Of a stretch of DNA of 64,000 nucleotides, positions 22,989-35,410 are shown piece by piece. Each line of letters begins with the position of its first letter. Within the stretch, counting starts at the first letter, position 1. The stretch lies in NCBI GenBank assembly GCA_036346395.1, contig CM070609.1:45332777-45396776 (forward strand), in the 5' to 3' direction. The notes beneath the pieces are model-generated. The model had not been told where the DNA came from, did no database searches, and saw only the letters and a list, made by a program, of their open reading frames with translations. Origin of the DNA: Hsuehochloa calcarea. Lineage: Eukaryota; Streptophyta; Magnoliopsida; Poales; Poaceae. The position numbers and the translations under genes are program-made.

Positions 22989-25541
22989 TGTAATACTCCG
23001 ATTGTTTCTTGGGAAGAACTCATAAATAGGAGGAAAAGAAAATATTTAAAAGGGGGTTTTCATGGAATTTTACCAACTTGGGCCATGGGCCATGGCCCAT
23101 GAGGCCCAAAGGGGGGAGCGGCCATAAGGAGGTGCCACCCTCCACCTCCCTAAACCCTAGCTACCTCCTTTCCCTCCCCCTCCCCTCCAAGCCGCCACCC
23201 CCTCTCCCCTACAAGCCGCCGGCCCCCTCTCCCCTCCAAGGCGCCACCCTCCCTCCTGTCCAGCAGCCATCTCCGCACCTCCTCCCCTTGGTGCTGCCCC
23301 CATTGCTGCTGACCGAAGCTAAGGAAGAAGGGAGAAGCCGGGGCTGCACCAAACAAAGGTGAGAGGAAGGAGCACTGGGAGGACGGAGTTCTTCATAGGG
23401 GATCTTCAGAGAGTTTAGCAGCATCTTCAAGGGGTAACAATGATCTCCCCACTGGTTGAGGCTGCTTTGATCTTTAAATTTTACCGATTAGATAATCGTT
23501 GAGTTGTTGCGCATAAGTTCAGTAATCTGTACTCAGATTGCTCGTCAGTTCTCGCATAGGTAAATTGTGCATTCGAGGATAAGGTCTCCTAGAGAGTTGT
23601 GGGGCTTGTTCTCAGCTTTCCATAGAGTCTGAGATCACTGAATTTGGAGTTCTGGTTTGGGAGATATGTTAGATTCTTTACTGCTATCCAGACATCCAGA
23701 CGGGATTACAACAGTCACCTTATTTAGTAGATAAGGGTTAGATTATGGACGATTCAGAGGAGTCTCCCAACACAACTTTCGTGGATACTTTTATTAGCTT
23801 TCCAGATTGATAAAGATCATAAATTTTGGATAAGCCAATTGAAAGATACTGATTTTTCGTGTACAGCTGTTCCTTCAGATTGTCAGATTCTGACTTCATG
23901 TTTTCAATTGTAGATTAGATCATGTTAATGGTAGAATTAGAGAGTCACGCCAACTAAGTTATTGTAGATAATTTTATTATCTTACCAGAGAGTTTTAGAC
24001 CATCAAATTTGAATGTATCAAATAGAGGTTACCAAGTTTTCAAGTCAGTAGTACCGATGATGACAGAACGGTCTTCGAGATTAAAAAGAGAGGCATAAAT
24101 GGGGGAAAATGACTTTTTAGTCACCTGAGAAGTTGTAGCTATGCTTGTGTAGATTCTAGGAAAATTGGATTTATAACTTTTGGAGTTTTGACTCAAAAGT
24201 TATGGATTTTACTTTGATAGCTGTCTGGTTGGACAGAATGTGGTTTGGAGTGCGTCGGTAAGTTCGGGTTGCGATTAGGAGCGAATGATTTTATTTTTGG
24301 TTATGTTGCTGTGTTGTACACTTTTGAGTGGTATACTTAGTATACTTTACGGTTTCCAGGTGGTGGTGAACACCAGGGTTGAAGGTTTCCTATCGTCGTC
24401 ATCCGTCTCTCGGTTGAGGCAAGTACAAATAGTATAGATTGAATTGGGATACATTATTCATGATAATGCAATGGTTTACTTCTGAGTTTATTTCTATGCT
24501 ATTGTCGTGGAATGCTATGTCTCTCATGTTGAAATGAGATTATAAAATTCAATTGCATCATGGTATTCACTTTTGATTCTTGGACTACTTGGTAGCAAGC
24601 CTTGTTTCTTTTGAGGTCCCCGTCATACATTGGATAGGCATGAGGTCCCCGTCATGTATTGGACTGACATGGGTTCACACACTCGTCGAGTGTGGGTTTG
24701 AGGTCCCTGTGCTTGAGGGCACAGGCTTGAGTACGCATCGATGGATGTACTACTCCGCATTACCGGTATTTGCAAAGAAGAAAGGTAGAGCATTCATGTC
24801 GTACGTAGTGCATTCCAGTGTTAGAGATGTATCTATAATTCCTTACTAATGTTCATGCGGTGATTTGACATTCCTAATGGTTACTCATGCTGTTTGGTTT
24901 ATTATCCTTGTTGTACTTTGCTGAGTCATGGACTCACGTTTGTTGTTGCTTTCTTTTAGGTACCTTTCGAGGCAACGACATGCATGGGAAGGGGTAGATT
25001 GGTGCACTTCACTTATATTCACCGTGGAAAATAAATAAGGTTGTTTACCTAAGTTTCACACTCGTACTATTATTTGTTTATGTTTCAGACTGAGTTCACC
25101 CCTCACATTGACTAATTTTATTGTATTCGTAGTAGCCAATAATTATGGTGAATGATTTCGATTAATGTTTTTATCTTAGTTTGATTTGTTAGTTATATTT
25201 GAGAGAATAATACGAACAACCTGATTAGTTCTTCCTCTTGCTCTTCTTTGAAAATCCTTATGATTTATGTTTTCTTGATAAGGAGTTACTCTCGTTATTA
25301 TTCTTTATTCTTTTGGTTCGGTCTGGATGAGAAATAGCAGGAGTCATGCCTAAGTAATCATTATCTGATTTGTGGTAGTCATATTACTATCTATTGTAGC
25401 TTGTGCTAGTTCTTGTTGACTTGAGTTAAGTCGTACATAGATGTATGTTTTGCTAAAATTTGTTTCAGTAAATCGAAGTGAAATATTGTAGGGAGGTTGT
25501 TTAGTAGCATCTTAGGCCCTATGCTAGGCTGGGGTGTTACA
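22989..25541 (+). repeat. 3' LTR of gypsy H, 2553 bp
   Basis: It starts TGTAATACTCCG and ends GGGGTGTTACA. It is inserted in copia C; the right target-duplication copy should be CCTTA (25542-25546). A GGCCCA palindrome cluster lies at 23078-23107. Frames at 23078-23362 and 24580-24849 show no known protein. Confidence 0.88.
23078..23107. repeat. GGCCCA/TGGGCC palindrome cluster in LTR H
   Basis: Overlapping tgggcc and ggccca motifs form nested palindromes, counterpart to clusters in LTRs F, I and P. GGCCCA is a known TCP-factor binding element in plant promoters; its role here is inferred. Confidence 0.7.
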
Positions 25542-25851
25542 CCTTATAGGCAATTCAAGCGGCCTTTTAGATCTATGTGGGGCTGATGCCTCATCAACAG
25601 GTTCAACAATATTTTGTTCCTCATGTAGAGGTTCAGTGGGAGTTGAAACACTTTCAGGCGTTTCCCGAATTTCTTCGAGTTGCACCTTTCTCCCACTGAC
25701 TCCTTTTGAAAGAAACTCTTTCTCCAAAAAGACACCATTTCGGGCAACAAAAACTTTGCCTTCTTCCCGGTTGTAGAAATAATATCCTTTGGTTTCCCAA
25801 GGATATCCTATAAAGAAGCATTTATCTGACTTGGGTGTGAGTTTATCAGAC
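25542..25851 (-). pseudogene. pol: Copia C integrase C-terminal region
   Basis: ASDKLTPKSDKCFFIGYPWE, then TKGYYFYN and KVFVARNGVFLEKEFL, then an acidic Ser/Thr/Glu linker ending in RSKRPLELPI. This is the usual copia sequence between the integrase core and RT. It continues in frame with 28197-28677 once LTR P is removed. Confidence 0.88.
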
Positions 25852-28196
25852 TGTAACACCCCAAGACCCACATTACCCTAGGATGCTTTGAACTACTCTA
25901 CCACTAGCCAATTTGCAAGACAAATTAAACTGGCAACATTTAATTAACATGATAATATAAGCGGAAGCATAAACTACTAGAAAATAATCGAATAAGGAGA
26001 ACAATGAAATATTCAAAAAAAAATCAACTTAACATAATAACCAAAGGAACGGTTCCAAATTAAACATTGAAGCAATCTTCCATAAGACAGCTACGTAAAA
26101 CTAGAATTCTTATGACTTTATTTCCGCATTAAGACAAAATCCATGTGCATCATTGTGGTGCTGCTCTACCCTTCCCAATGCATGCTCAAAGTCCACCTGT
26201 GGGGAGTGGAAAACAAGGGTGAGATATAAATCTCAGCAAGCAAACATTTTAACAAGTTATTTCAACTACGAACAAATAAACATCATCAATAGTTTCATAC
26301 ATACACAACCACCAGTCGTTTCCACAATTAATAAGCTACCACAAACTATCATAAATCAAACCTCATCAGTTTTCGGTTTTTAAATGGCATATGAATGCAA
26401 TCATTTAAATATCCCTTTATGCGTATGAATGCTTCATGCTATGCTCCACATCACTCTTGCCAGGGTAGGAATTGCAATGTATCGTATTACGGCAATATAA
26501 GACACTTCCGCGGGCGAAGAGGTGCATCTTATTACGACAATAAACAATGATGTACCGGTACGGTCGCGGCTAAGTGCGGCGACATCCACATATGCAAATA
26601 ACATGATATGACATGAATGATATGATATTCCATTAATCACATTAATTCATCCACCAGGAGCATTAACATACTCTCAACATATCCACATCCACCACAAGTT
26701 ATTTTCATGTTCACATTATAACCTTAAGCGAGAATTACACAAGTCTACTATCATATTAACAACATACAATAAATAAATTCTTGCTATCAACTCCCCAATT
26801 AACAATATCTTGCAATCATGGCATAATGTATCAAATTACGAAAATAATGTAAGATGCAAGTAGAAGGAATAACAAGTTAAACGGTAGCAACCACCGCTAC
26901 GATCACTTGCCTCGAACCGACGAATCGAAGCAAAAACAATCAAGAACGCTCAAGGTCGAGACCACCTGTCCAAAAGGTATCTCTCAACACCAAGCCACAG
27001 CAAACAAGCACAAAAAAAATAATTGTAAGCGTCGCTAAACCCCGAACCCGTACAAATCCTCTCCGCTCAGCACAACAGCAAGAACCCTTCTGCAGCAGTG
27101 TTGCTTCATAATTTCGTATCTTTTAAACTAATGGAACAAATACAGCAAGTGATACATTTCTGGAATCATGACTAAAAAACCTACGATTTTCGTGTAGAAC
27201 TCCTATTTTTATTCGGATCATAACTAGTTGTAATTTTGTGCCCTAAACAGAGCAAACTTTCTGATCTGGCAGACTGGACAGCGACACTAAATCGCGTTCC
27301 CACGACAGCATAGAGGTCCAAAAATTCTGAAAATTTTGCAACAACTAGAACTCTGAATAATCTACAACTTTCTCAATTACAGCCCTAACCATAAAATTAA
27401 TCTACTATTTTTAAAACCCGAATTACAGTCGGTCTGTACCAATCTGCCCGCCTGAGGGACAGCGGTATTGCCGACTCCGTATCTCCCAGATCCCATGGTA
27501 GAAAAACTGAAAACAAAACAGCAGATGCATCTGGCAATCTTCTACAACTTTCCTTTTGGGAAGACCCGCAGGAAAAATCATTTTCTAGATCAAAACCACG
27601 GAAACAGCCGCGCTACGCGAATCGATCTACTAACAGACAGCAGGTAAATCTTAATCGGCCAATTAATCTAAACTCTCCCATCAAAATCCGTCCCAAGAAC
27701 CCTAATTACTCCTAAGATGAGAGGGTTTGGGATGAGAGAAAATTACCTAGCTGAAGAAATTCCCCAATTCCTCCTCCTCTTCTTCTTCTCCTTCCCCTTC
27801 TTCTTCTTTGCCTTCTCCTTCTTCTCCTTCTCCAAGGGCAGCAATGGGGAAGCTCCTTGGTAGCAGCAGGGGGGAAAGGGGAGGCGCCCAAGAGGAGGTG
27901 GAGGGAGGGTGGCGGCTGTAGGGAGGGAAGGGGGAGAAAAGGGCTGGGGTTAAAGGAGAGGGGGGGTGCGGCTTGGGGGGTGGGTGGCGCACCCCCTTGG
28001 GCCCTTGGCCCAAGGGTGGTTGGCCCACCTCCCTGGCAGCCTAACGCTGAATTTAAATATAATTTATATTATATTATATTTCTTTTCTATTGCTCTTCAA
28101 TTAATATTTTTCCCTTCCCACGATTTACCGATAAACCGGCGACTCCGCGATTGTTTTTTTAAAGACTTACGCTGAAGCGACAAACAGGGAATTACA
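25852..28196 (-). mobile_element. Solo gypsy LTR (P), 2345 bp
   Basis: Minus strand start TGTAATTCCCTG, end TTGGGGTGTTACA. It is flanked by CAGAC (25847-25851) and TAGAC (28197-28201), a target duplication with one mismatch, inside copia C's integrase. No internal domain is present. It contains a long GA/CT-rich stretch (27760-27850) and a GGCCCA/TGGGCC palindrome cluster (27996-28028), as in LTRs H, F and I. Confidence 0.88.
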
Positions 28197-28677
28197 TAGA
28201 CGCCAAACATTTAACATAGACATCACATCCCCAAATCTTTAGAAAAGACAAGCTAGTACTGTTCCCAGTCCATATCTCATATGGTGTCTTATCTACTGAT
28301 CTACATGGTACCTTATTTAAAGTGAAAGCTGCAGTTTCTAGAGCGTAACCCCAAAAAGACAATGGCAGATCCGATTAGCTCATCATCGATCGAACCATGT
28401 CCAACAAGGTCTGATTACGCCTTTCCAACACCCCATTCCATTGCGGGGTGCCCGATGGTGTAAGCTGTGGAACAATTCCACATTGCTTCAGAAGATCACC
28501 AAATTCATGGCTCAAAAATTCACCTCCGCAATCAGATCATAAGGATTTCATTGTCTTGCCAAGTTGATTCTGTACCTCACTCTGGAACTCCTCGAACTTT
28601 TCAAAGTATTCTGACTTGTGCCTCATTAAATAGATATATCCATATCTACTATAGTCATCGGTGAAAGTAATGAAGTA
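28197..28677 (-). pseudogene. pol: Copia C integrase core, decayed
   Basis: Read on the minus strand across frames: TDDYSRYGYIYLM, then KSEYFEKFEEFQSEVQNQLG, GGEFLSHEFGDLL, SGTPQWNGVLERRNQTLLDM (catalytic Glu block) and KVPCRSVDKTPYEIWTG. Stop codons interrupt it, for example just before the second catalytic Asp block (a stop, then SDCGGEF). Confidence 0.85.
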
Positions 28678-28990
28678 CTAAAAACAACCTCTAGCTGTCG
28701 TGCTCATTGGTTCACATACATCAGTATGTATGAGTGCCAGCAAGTCGGACGGCCTCTCATTCTGACCAGTGAAAGGTGTCTTGGTCATCTTTTCGAGTAG
28801 GCAAGATTCGCACGTTTCAAATGATTCCAAATCAAATGAGTTTAGAATTTCATCATCATGGAGCTTCTTCATACGTTTCTCACTTATGTGACCAAAACGA
28901 CAATGTCAAATAAAAGTAGAATTTATATTATTAGGTCGAACCCTATTTGCATTAATATTATAGATAGGTGCATCATCAAGATTTAAAATA
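28678..28990 (-). pseudogene. pol: Copia C GAG_pre-integrase zinc domain
   Basis: Open in 28678-28872: KKLHDDEILNSFDLESFETC, the FETCESCLLEKMTKTPFTG block with the C-x-x-C pair, then DLLALIHTDVCEPMSTTARG leading into the integrase core. The upstream His pair (ISEKRMKKL region) is broken by stops. Confidence 0.85.
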
Positions 28991-29000
28991 AACAACCCGT

Positions 29001-29330
29001 TCAAAACAGAGCATGGCCATAAAACATTTTATTCAAAAATATAGAGCAACCATTGTTCTCAATAATGAATTTATAACCCTCTGCCATCAAACATGAGGTA
29101 GAGATGATATTTCTACTTATGGCTGGAATGTAATAACAATTATTTAATTCCATAATAAATCCTGTGGGCAAAAGTAATGGCAAAATTCCGACGGCTAATG
29201 CAGCAACCCTTGCTTTATTCCCGACGCGAAGATCCATCTCTCCCCTTGCAATTCTCCTACTCGTTGTTAGACTCTGCATCGAATTGCAAATATGAGCAAC
29301 CGATCCGGTATCAAATACCCAGGAGTTAAC
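29001..29330 (-). pseudogene. pol: Copia C protease
   Basis: The C-terminal two thirds of a copia protease: MDLRVGNKARVAALAVG, ELNNCYYIPAISRNIISTSC and then GYKFIIENNGCSIFLN. The catalytic region upstream (29280-29340) reads as a mutated WVFDTGSV-type box in another frame. Confidence 0.85.
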
Positions 29331-29399
29331 AAAAGAATCAGTAAGAAAAAATATCTATAACATTAATACCTGAAGTGGAAGGTTTAGTCCCACCATTCT

Positions 29400-30208
29400 T
29401 TTTCAGACCAGCCAGGTATTTCTTGCAGTTCCTCTTCCAATGGCATGGCTCCTTGCAGTAAAATCATTCATTCTCTTGAGTCGAGCCGGACTTAGTCTTG
29501 GGTTTAGGCTTGTTAGCTTGGATCCCATCCGAAACTATCTTAGCCTTCTTCTTGGAGCTTGTACTCTTTTGCACCATCATCACATGACTGTTGCTTTTCT
29601 TAATACTGTCATCTGCAGTCTTGAGCATCATATGCAATTCGATGAGATTCTTGTCTAAGCCATTCATATGGAAGTTCAGAATGAACTGCCCATAGCTTGC
29701 AGGAAGCGAAGCAAGAATCAAATCCGTAGCCAACTCTTGACTAAGTGGAAAACCAAGTTTTTCTAAGATCTATGTGTAACCAACCATCTTGATTACATGT
29801 GGGCTCACCGAACTACCCTCAGCTAGCTTAGTCCCAAATAATTTATTTGAGATCTTATACCTCTCAGTTCTTGCTTGTGTCTCAAACATGCCTGAGCGCC
29901 ATGATCATATCGTAGGCCTCAATATTCTCAAACTGCTTCAGAAGGTCTGAGTTCATGGCAGCAAGCATGAGACAACTAACATCAAGGGGCTCAACACATG
30001 CCTTTTTATATGTTGTTTAAAGAGTAGCAGTAGCATTCTCAGCAGGCACATCAGGAATTGGTTCCTGTACAACATGTTCCTTTCTATCTTGCCTAAGAAA
30101 CATTCTTAGGTTGCGGGACCAATACGCAAAATTTGTTCCATACAGTTTTTCCTTATCAAGTATCGAACGTAAAGCAAAACTGGATGTAAGCACAGTAGTT
30201 GGTGCCAT
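29400..30208 (-). pseudogene. gag: Copia C gag
   Basis: The frame starts at ATG 30208 (MAPTTVLTSSFALRSILDKE, LYGTNFAYWSRNLRMFLRQD), a copia gag opening, open to 30017. After broken sequence it resumes at 29733 (DLILASLPASYGQFILNFHM) to 29464 with a Lys-rich linker. A zinc knuckle follows at about 29464-29415 (FYCKEPCHWKRNC), whose first Cys codon is changed to a TGA stop and whose usual Gly is Cys. Confidence 0.87.
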
Positions 30209-31332
30209 GATCTACAACATAAAATATGCAAAACTAAGACATATGTTAAAGAAAAGTAACTTCTATTAAACAATTTAATAAAGATACTCCCAATGAATAC
30301 CATATCCCTCTTATGACATTTAGTGATTCAAGACCCGCAATCAGTTAATCTACTAGTGAGTTTGGGCATCACTGCTAGAAGATTAGTGAATTTGGTAAGC
30401 AACCCTTTGCTAATCATATCTCTATATGACTCTTCTTGTTGGGCAGCATCTCTATGCTCCAGCACCCAACCCTATGCTCCAAATTCCATAACCGTTATGA
30501 TGGCCTTGTCAAGTTAAACCAATGTTGTGCGTGTAAGTGTCCGACACAAACCCATCTAGTCAAGGAATATTAATGGCACACTGCTTTAGCAAGTCCTACC
30601 ATTAAAATACATGACTTTGGATGGTGCAGCTAATTGGGAGGGCATCAATTTAACTTAATATTATGTAAGAGAATTTTACTTCTACCATGTTAAAAGCATT
30701 TAAAGCAATTAAATAACATGCATAGAAATAAATGAACATGAATATAAAGGCATTCACAGACAATCAAATTGCATTGTGATATAGTATGACCCTTCCACAT
30801 GGTGATCTCCATCGTCGAGATTCCTATTTGCCATGTCTCCAAGTGGCTAAATCCTCCAAGTACTCCCACTAAGCCATTAATTCTAATAGCACTAGTAATA
30901 AATTACAAAGAGTGAAGAAGCACCACAAGTCAACAAGCAGGCCGTTATACAAATATAGACAGTCTTGGGCTGCAATAAACATGAAACGCAGGTCATGAAC
31001 ACTACACACATACATGCATCTCATACATCATGGGTCATACTATCCACAAAAACCTGCAAAACAAGTTAGGCCTAGAATCTCATTCTATCGGGCGACATGA
31101 ACACATACTACCTATAATGCACGGTACGATTACCCAGCACGGCAGTCCCTTATTCACGTAATTGAGCCATGGAAATCATCGGACTAATCATATTAACCCT
31201 ATTCTGAACCAATCTGATCATTGCCTTGATGCGACCACACACTACGACATACTCCGATGGTGGAATTTCGACCAGTAGGAGTGTTATGCAATGTGATCAT
31301 GAACAAGCGCAATAAACCATCTCGTCCTTTTC
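30209..31332 (-). other. Leader of copia C, main part
   Basis: About 1.1 kb with no gene, AT-rich, between gag start and the inserted gypsy D. It continues at 38680-38896 up to the PBS, so the leader was about 1.34 kb. Confidence 0.7.
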
Positions 31333-33418
31333 GATCGTGTGAGACCCCGGTTTATTGGGCTTGTAATGCTTAGTCACCAATTGTCCCAGAAATGCAGTAT
31401 ATACACCTCTTTACAAAATTCATGCATCAATTCCATTCATTCACATAGAACCGAAGCAAAGCAAGAAACCAGAAGATAACATAAATAAAGGATAGTTATT
31501 ACAAAAAAGAGGCCGACAGGCCAAATGACATATACATATAGAAATTGAACAGCGGAAGCAAAAGTGCCATAAGATGGCCATAAACCAAAAGAGCCAATCA
31601 GTGTGCCTTTAACCCACAAGGCAACCGACCGGACCGCCAAGCTAGTCGTCGAATCCACAGCACATTTCACAAAAGTGAGGCCCTTGGGGCTCACCTTCCT
31701 CCTCTGCAACAAATAGTTAAGCAAAGCAAATGAGTACAAAAATTGTACTCCGCAAGACTTACGTGTAGAGTAACAGACCTATACATATGCTATATGCAAG
31801 CTTATTTAAGTGGAGGCTGTATGTTTCGTTTTCAGCACAAAGCAAACTTTATTTGCAATAATGTAGTACATTTAAAAGCAAGTTAACAAACCTGTTTTTA
31901 ATGTTCAAATAATCATAAATGACAACAACATAATAGTAGATAGTTGACAACAACAATCCTGGAAGTGACCAACCCATAGTCACCACAACAATAGCATGAA
32001 TTACCCATTCATACCAACCATGTCAAATTTTAATTTTTAAAAGGTTGTAGTCTAGTTCTTGCACGACCTTACCAAGCATGTCCATAACCTAGGACGAGGC
32101 TATTCGAATAGTTTTATACCCTGCAGGGGTATACCAATGTACCCACACGCGAGATCGCCTTTTTGCCAAGCTATTAAGTACACTTCCTTAGGTATACCGG
32201 CACGGCTAAGTCCTATGAGACATTTCCAATATTGTGTATTACCCACGTGCCGCCCGTATGGATAGAAACCCATACGTTGTGTCGGAGTCATTGTAAAGCC
32301 TCGGTCAACTACCCGTCGCTGGTAAAGCCTTGGACAACTACAATGCTCCTCGAGGTGGAGAGCCTACCCGGAATCTCCACCACCGCACACCCAACACAAG
32401 AACACATATCATGTTTCACACAACACAAACAACCCCCTCCTGCGACTCGAAGATAACACACGCCAAAGTACTAAGTCAAGAGAGGTCCCATATCCCTCTC
32501 GCGTGGTTAGCACGCATAAGCGCTTGGCTTAGTGACACAAGTAACTCGGTCCTTGATGACCTAGGCACCATTCCATTCACACCAACAGATCACACCAACA
32601 TACCATTGTGCCCAAGTCTAAAATAATTTTATTTTCAGTTTTTGACTTTACAAAGTAACAAAGCACAAGTGCTGGACATAATGGAATAATAAATAAATGT
32701 GTCGATGATCGCCAATTGCTACCGAAACTAAGCATTTCTAAGCAATTTCAATTCGCAATCTACTAAGTGACAAGAGCTCATCCATCGAACTCAAATCACA
32801 GCAAATAACCTAGGCTCATGGTAGTAGAGGATAAACAAGTCCTACAGATTATGCAACTATAGGATATTAACCATAATTTAACAACAAAATAGCAATGCAT
32901 ACATACAAGTTGAAATCAATATATTAGACTTGTAAAATAATGGGATTAACATGATCAAACTGCTTGCCTGTTTGCTGTGGGTCAAGATGTTGCTGAGGAT
33001 TAATAATATTGTCAATGTGCTCTTCGGATCCTAACGAGAAAGCGAAAAACAACCGATAAGAACGAAGAAAATGCAAAGACCCAACAGTAAACTTTCTCCA
33101 AAAATTCTGAAAATTTTACAGTAGTAAGAGCATGATTTATAAAGAATTTAACAACAAGAACCAATTGATTTGGATTTTTAATGCAAAAGATATGGCCAAA
33201 ACAATTTTGCTCAGCTTTTATAAATAAAAAATGCTACTATTCATTAGCAAAATTTCCTAGAGCTATACTGGGGTTGGAAACATTTTTAGAGTAAAGTTAA
33301 GTTGAAAACATAACTAACAAAATTTGAATCAACCGAAAAGGAATTAAAATGAATTAGTTATGCATTTTACAAGTTATCACATTTTTCAGTTGATAAATAA
33401 ATCCTTTCGGGAAAATAG

Positions 33419-33594
33419 CAGGACTTACGACTGGGTGCAAGTCGTAGCAGAACTTACGACTGGATAATAGTCGTAGAAGGACTTACGACTAGGTACAGGT
33501 CGTAGAAGGACTTAACGACCAGGTAGTGGTCGTAGAAGGACTTACGACCAGGTAGTGGTCGTAGAAAGACTTACAACCAGGTAGCGGTCGTAGA
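33419..33594. repeat. 29-bp tandem hairpin array, six units
   Basis: Six units (one is 30 bp), each holding an inverted repeat such as TACGACCAggtagTGGTCGTA. Units 1-2 have arm ends ACT/AGT, units 4-5 have ACC/GGT, unit 3 is a mismatch type and unit 6 has one arm change. E's LTR has three units; A and N have none at the same place. Confidence 0.93.
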
Positions 33595-34360
33595 ATAATG
33601 GTCGAAGGAAAAACTCTTCGACAGGATCCAACGGTTCACGTGGATCCGAGCGCTCACGCGCACTCAAGAGCCGTTGATCACGGATCCAACGGTTCCACGA
33701 CCCGAGACAGCGCGGCAATTCATACTTGTAGCGATCGAGCCGTAGATCTCGGGATCGACGGTCGCAATGACTCACATTCAAACCGTCTCCTGTTTCGTCG
33801 GCAAAAATGGCGGGAAGAACGGCCGCCACCGCGGCTCGCGGCAGCGGCGGTGCGAGAAGTGCCCAAAATGGGTCCCAAACATTATTGCGCACCTAATGGT
33901 ACCAATGAATTAATTGCGGTGGACGAGCAGCGGCAAGTCGGAGAGAACCGAGGAGGCGCAGCGGCGAAAAGCAACGGCAAAGAGCTCAGCTGCGGTTCAA
34001 GGGAGTAGGTGCCAGGCCACTAGAGACTAAAGAGGGGTTACCTGAGCGCAAAGGATGCACCGAGAAGAGCCAAAACTGCCCGATGAAGAAGAATGCCGAT
34101 TTAATTTGAAATTGGGAATCAATTGATTCGACCACGAGCAAATTGAACCGAATTGAGTGAGGGTTAAGCTTCAGAGAGTAAAGGGGAAGCAGAGGGAGCA
34201 AAGACTTGAAGAATAAAACCCCTGCTGCACCGCCTCCACCGAAGCTCCAAACTCAACAACGGCGGCCGAAGGTATTTCGAAAGATTTCAGCTCAAGCAAG
34301 CTTGTGGGTGTTAGCTGGAGTTGCGGAGGTGCTAAAGGAAGCCAAGAGTGAAGCAATGGA

Positions 34361-34370
34361 GTTTAAATAG
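34361..34370 (-). promoter_or_regulatory. TATA-like box of gypsy D LTR
   Basis: The minus strand reads CTATTTAAAC, conserved with the boxes in A, N and E. Confidence 0.6.
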
Positions 34371-35370
34371 CCGAGGATGGCCGAGAGCAACGGCGTTATC
34401 CTGCTCAGGTCAACCTGGCCATTTGAGCACGAGAGAGCGACGAGAGCAGTTGGAGAGTGGACGTCTGAGGGAGGAGCACGACGTGCATTTAATGCGCGCA
34501 GAGATAGCCGTTTAAGGTCGACCAAGGAGGTGACTGCACGCTGCTCGTTTCTCCTCTGCGCACGCCATGGCCGGGCTCACGTGCGCGCGGACGGAGGAAG
34601 GAGACGACTCGTCGATCGTCGGATTGAAATCGAACGGTTGAGTTAGATCGGGTGGATTAAAACAATTCCATCGTTCGGCTTGTCGAGGACCGTTCGATGC
34701 CGATCCAACGGCTGAGTCAGATCGGGTGGATTAAAATGATTCCATCGTTCGGCTGGTCGAGGACCGTTCGATGCCGATCCAACGGCTCACGACCCGCGCA
34801 CCCGATCGACCGCGTCGGTGCGACTAGTTGACTGGACCGAGTCCAGTGGCTCGAGCCCGAGTCCGGTTCGAACCCGAGAAACAGTGCAAACTAGTTAGAA
34901 TTTGAATCCTAAACATCTGATCTTTGAGGAATTATTTGAGGTAGCAAACAAACTCCAAAATTTATGAAATTTTAACTAGAGCTTGCTGACAGCATGAGGA
35001 ACCTCTCATAAAATTATCAGAGATTTTCAGGCACTGAATTTTTCTCCAGAAATTCCAGAAGAGGGGAAATAGGGTTTGACCAATTTGACTTGCCTCCAAA
35101 AATTATCAAAGAATTTCTAAAAATCATGAGATAATTCAGAGGTGTTGCCAAGCCTTCCAAGAACTCGGGGAAAAGATTTCCCAGGGTTTGGCACAAGATC
35201 TATGCCACAAAGGTTTTTGATTAGAGTCAAAAGAAGATTTAAATTTGATTTTCCATATTTGTTTTTTAAAGAATTACAGAAATGACCAAGGGCTTCAAGA
35301 TGCAAGAAAAGTTTTAATTTCTTCTTATTTTCTTACATTTGAAACACAAATCCATATTTGGGATGTTACA

Positions 35371-35388
35371 AAACCTCCCCCCTTACAA
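35371..35388 (-). other. Polypurine tract of gypsy D
   Basis: The minus strand TAAGGGGGGAGGTTT directly precedes the LTR start TGTAACATCCC. Confidence 0.88.
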
Positions 35389-35410
35389 AAATATCGTTCC
35401 GAGATTTGGC

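Larger units (their letters stand above)
31338..35370 (-). repeat. 3' LTR of gypsy D, 4033 bp
   Basis: Minus start TGTAACATCCC, end GGGGTCTCACA. It aligns with the LTRs of A, N and E. It differs from A and N by a hairpin array at 33419-33594. Frames inside it have no recognised product. Confidence 0.92.

Noticed and set aside
33419..33594. CRISPR-like array of regular repeats
   Set aside because: Units are contiguous, without unique spacers, lie inside a plant LTR, and no cas genes are present.
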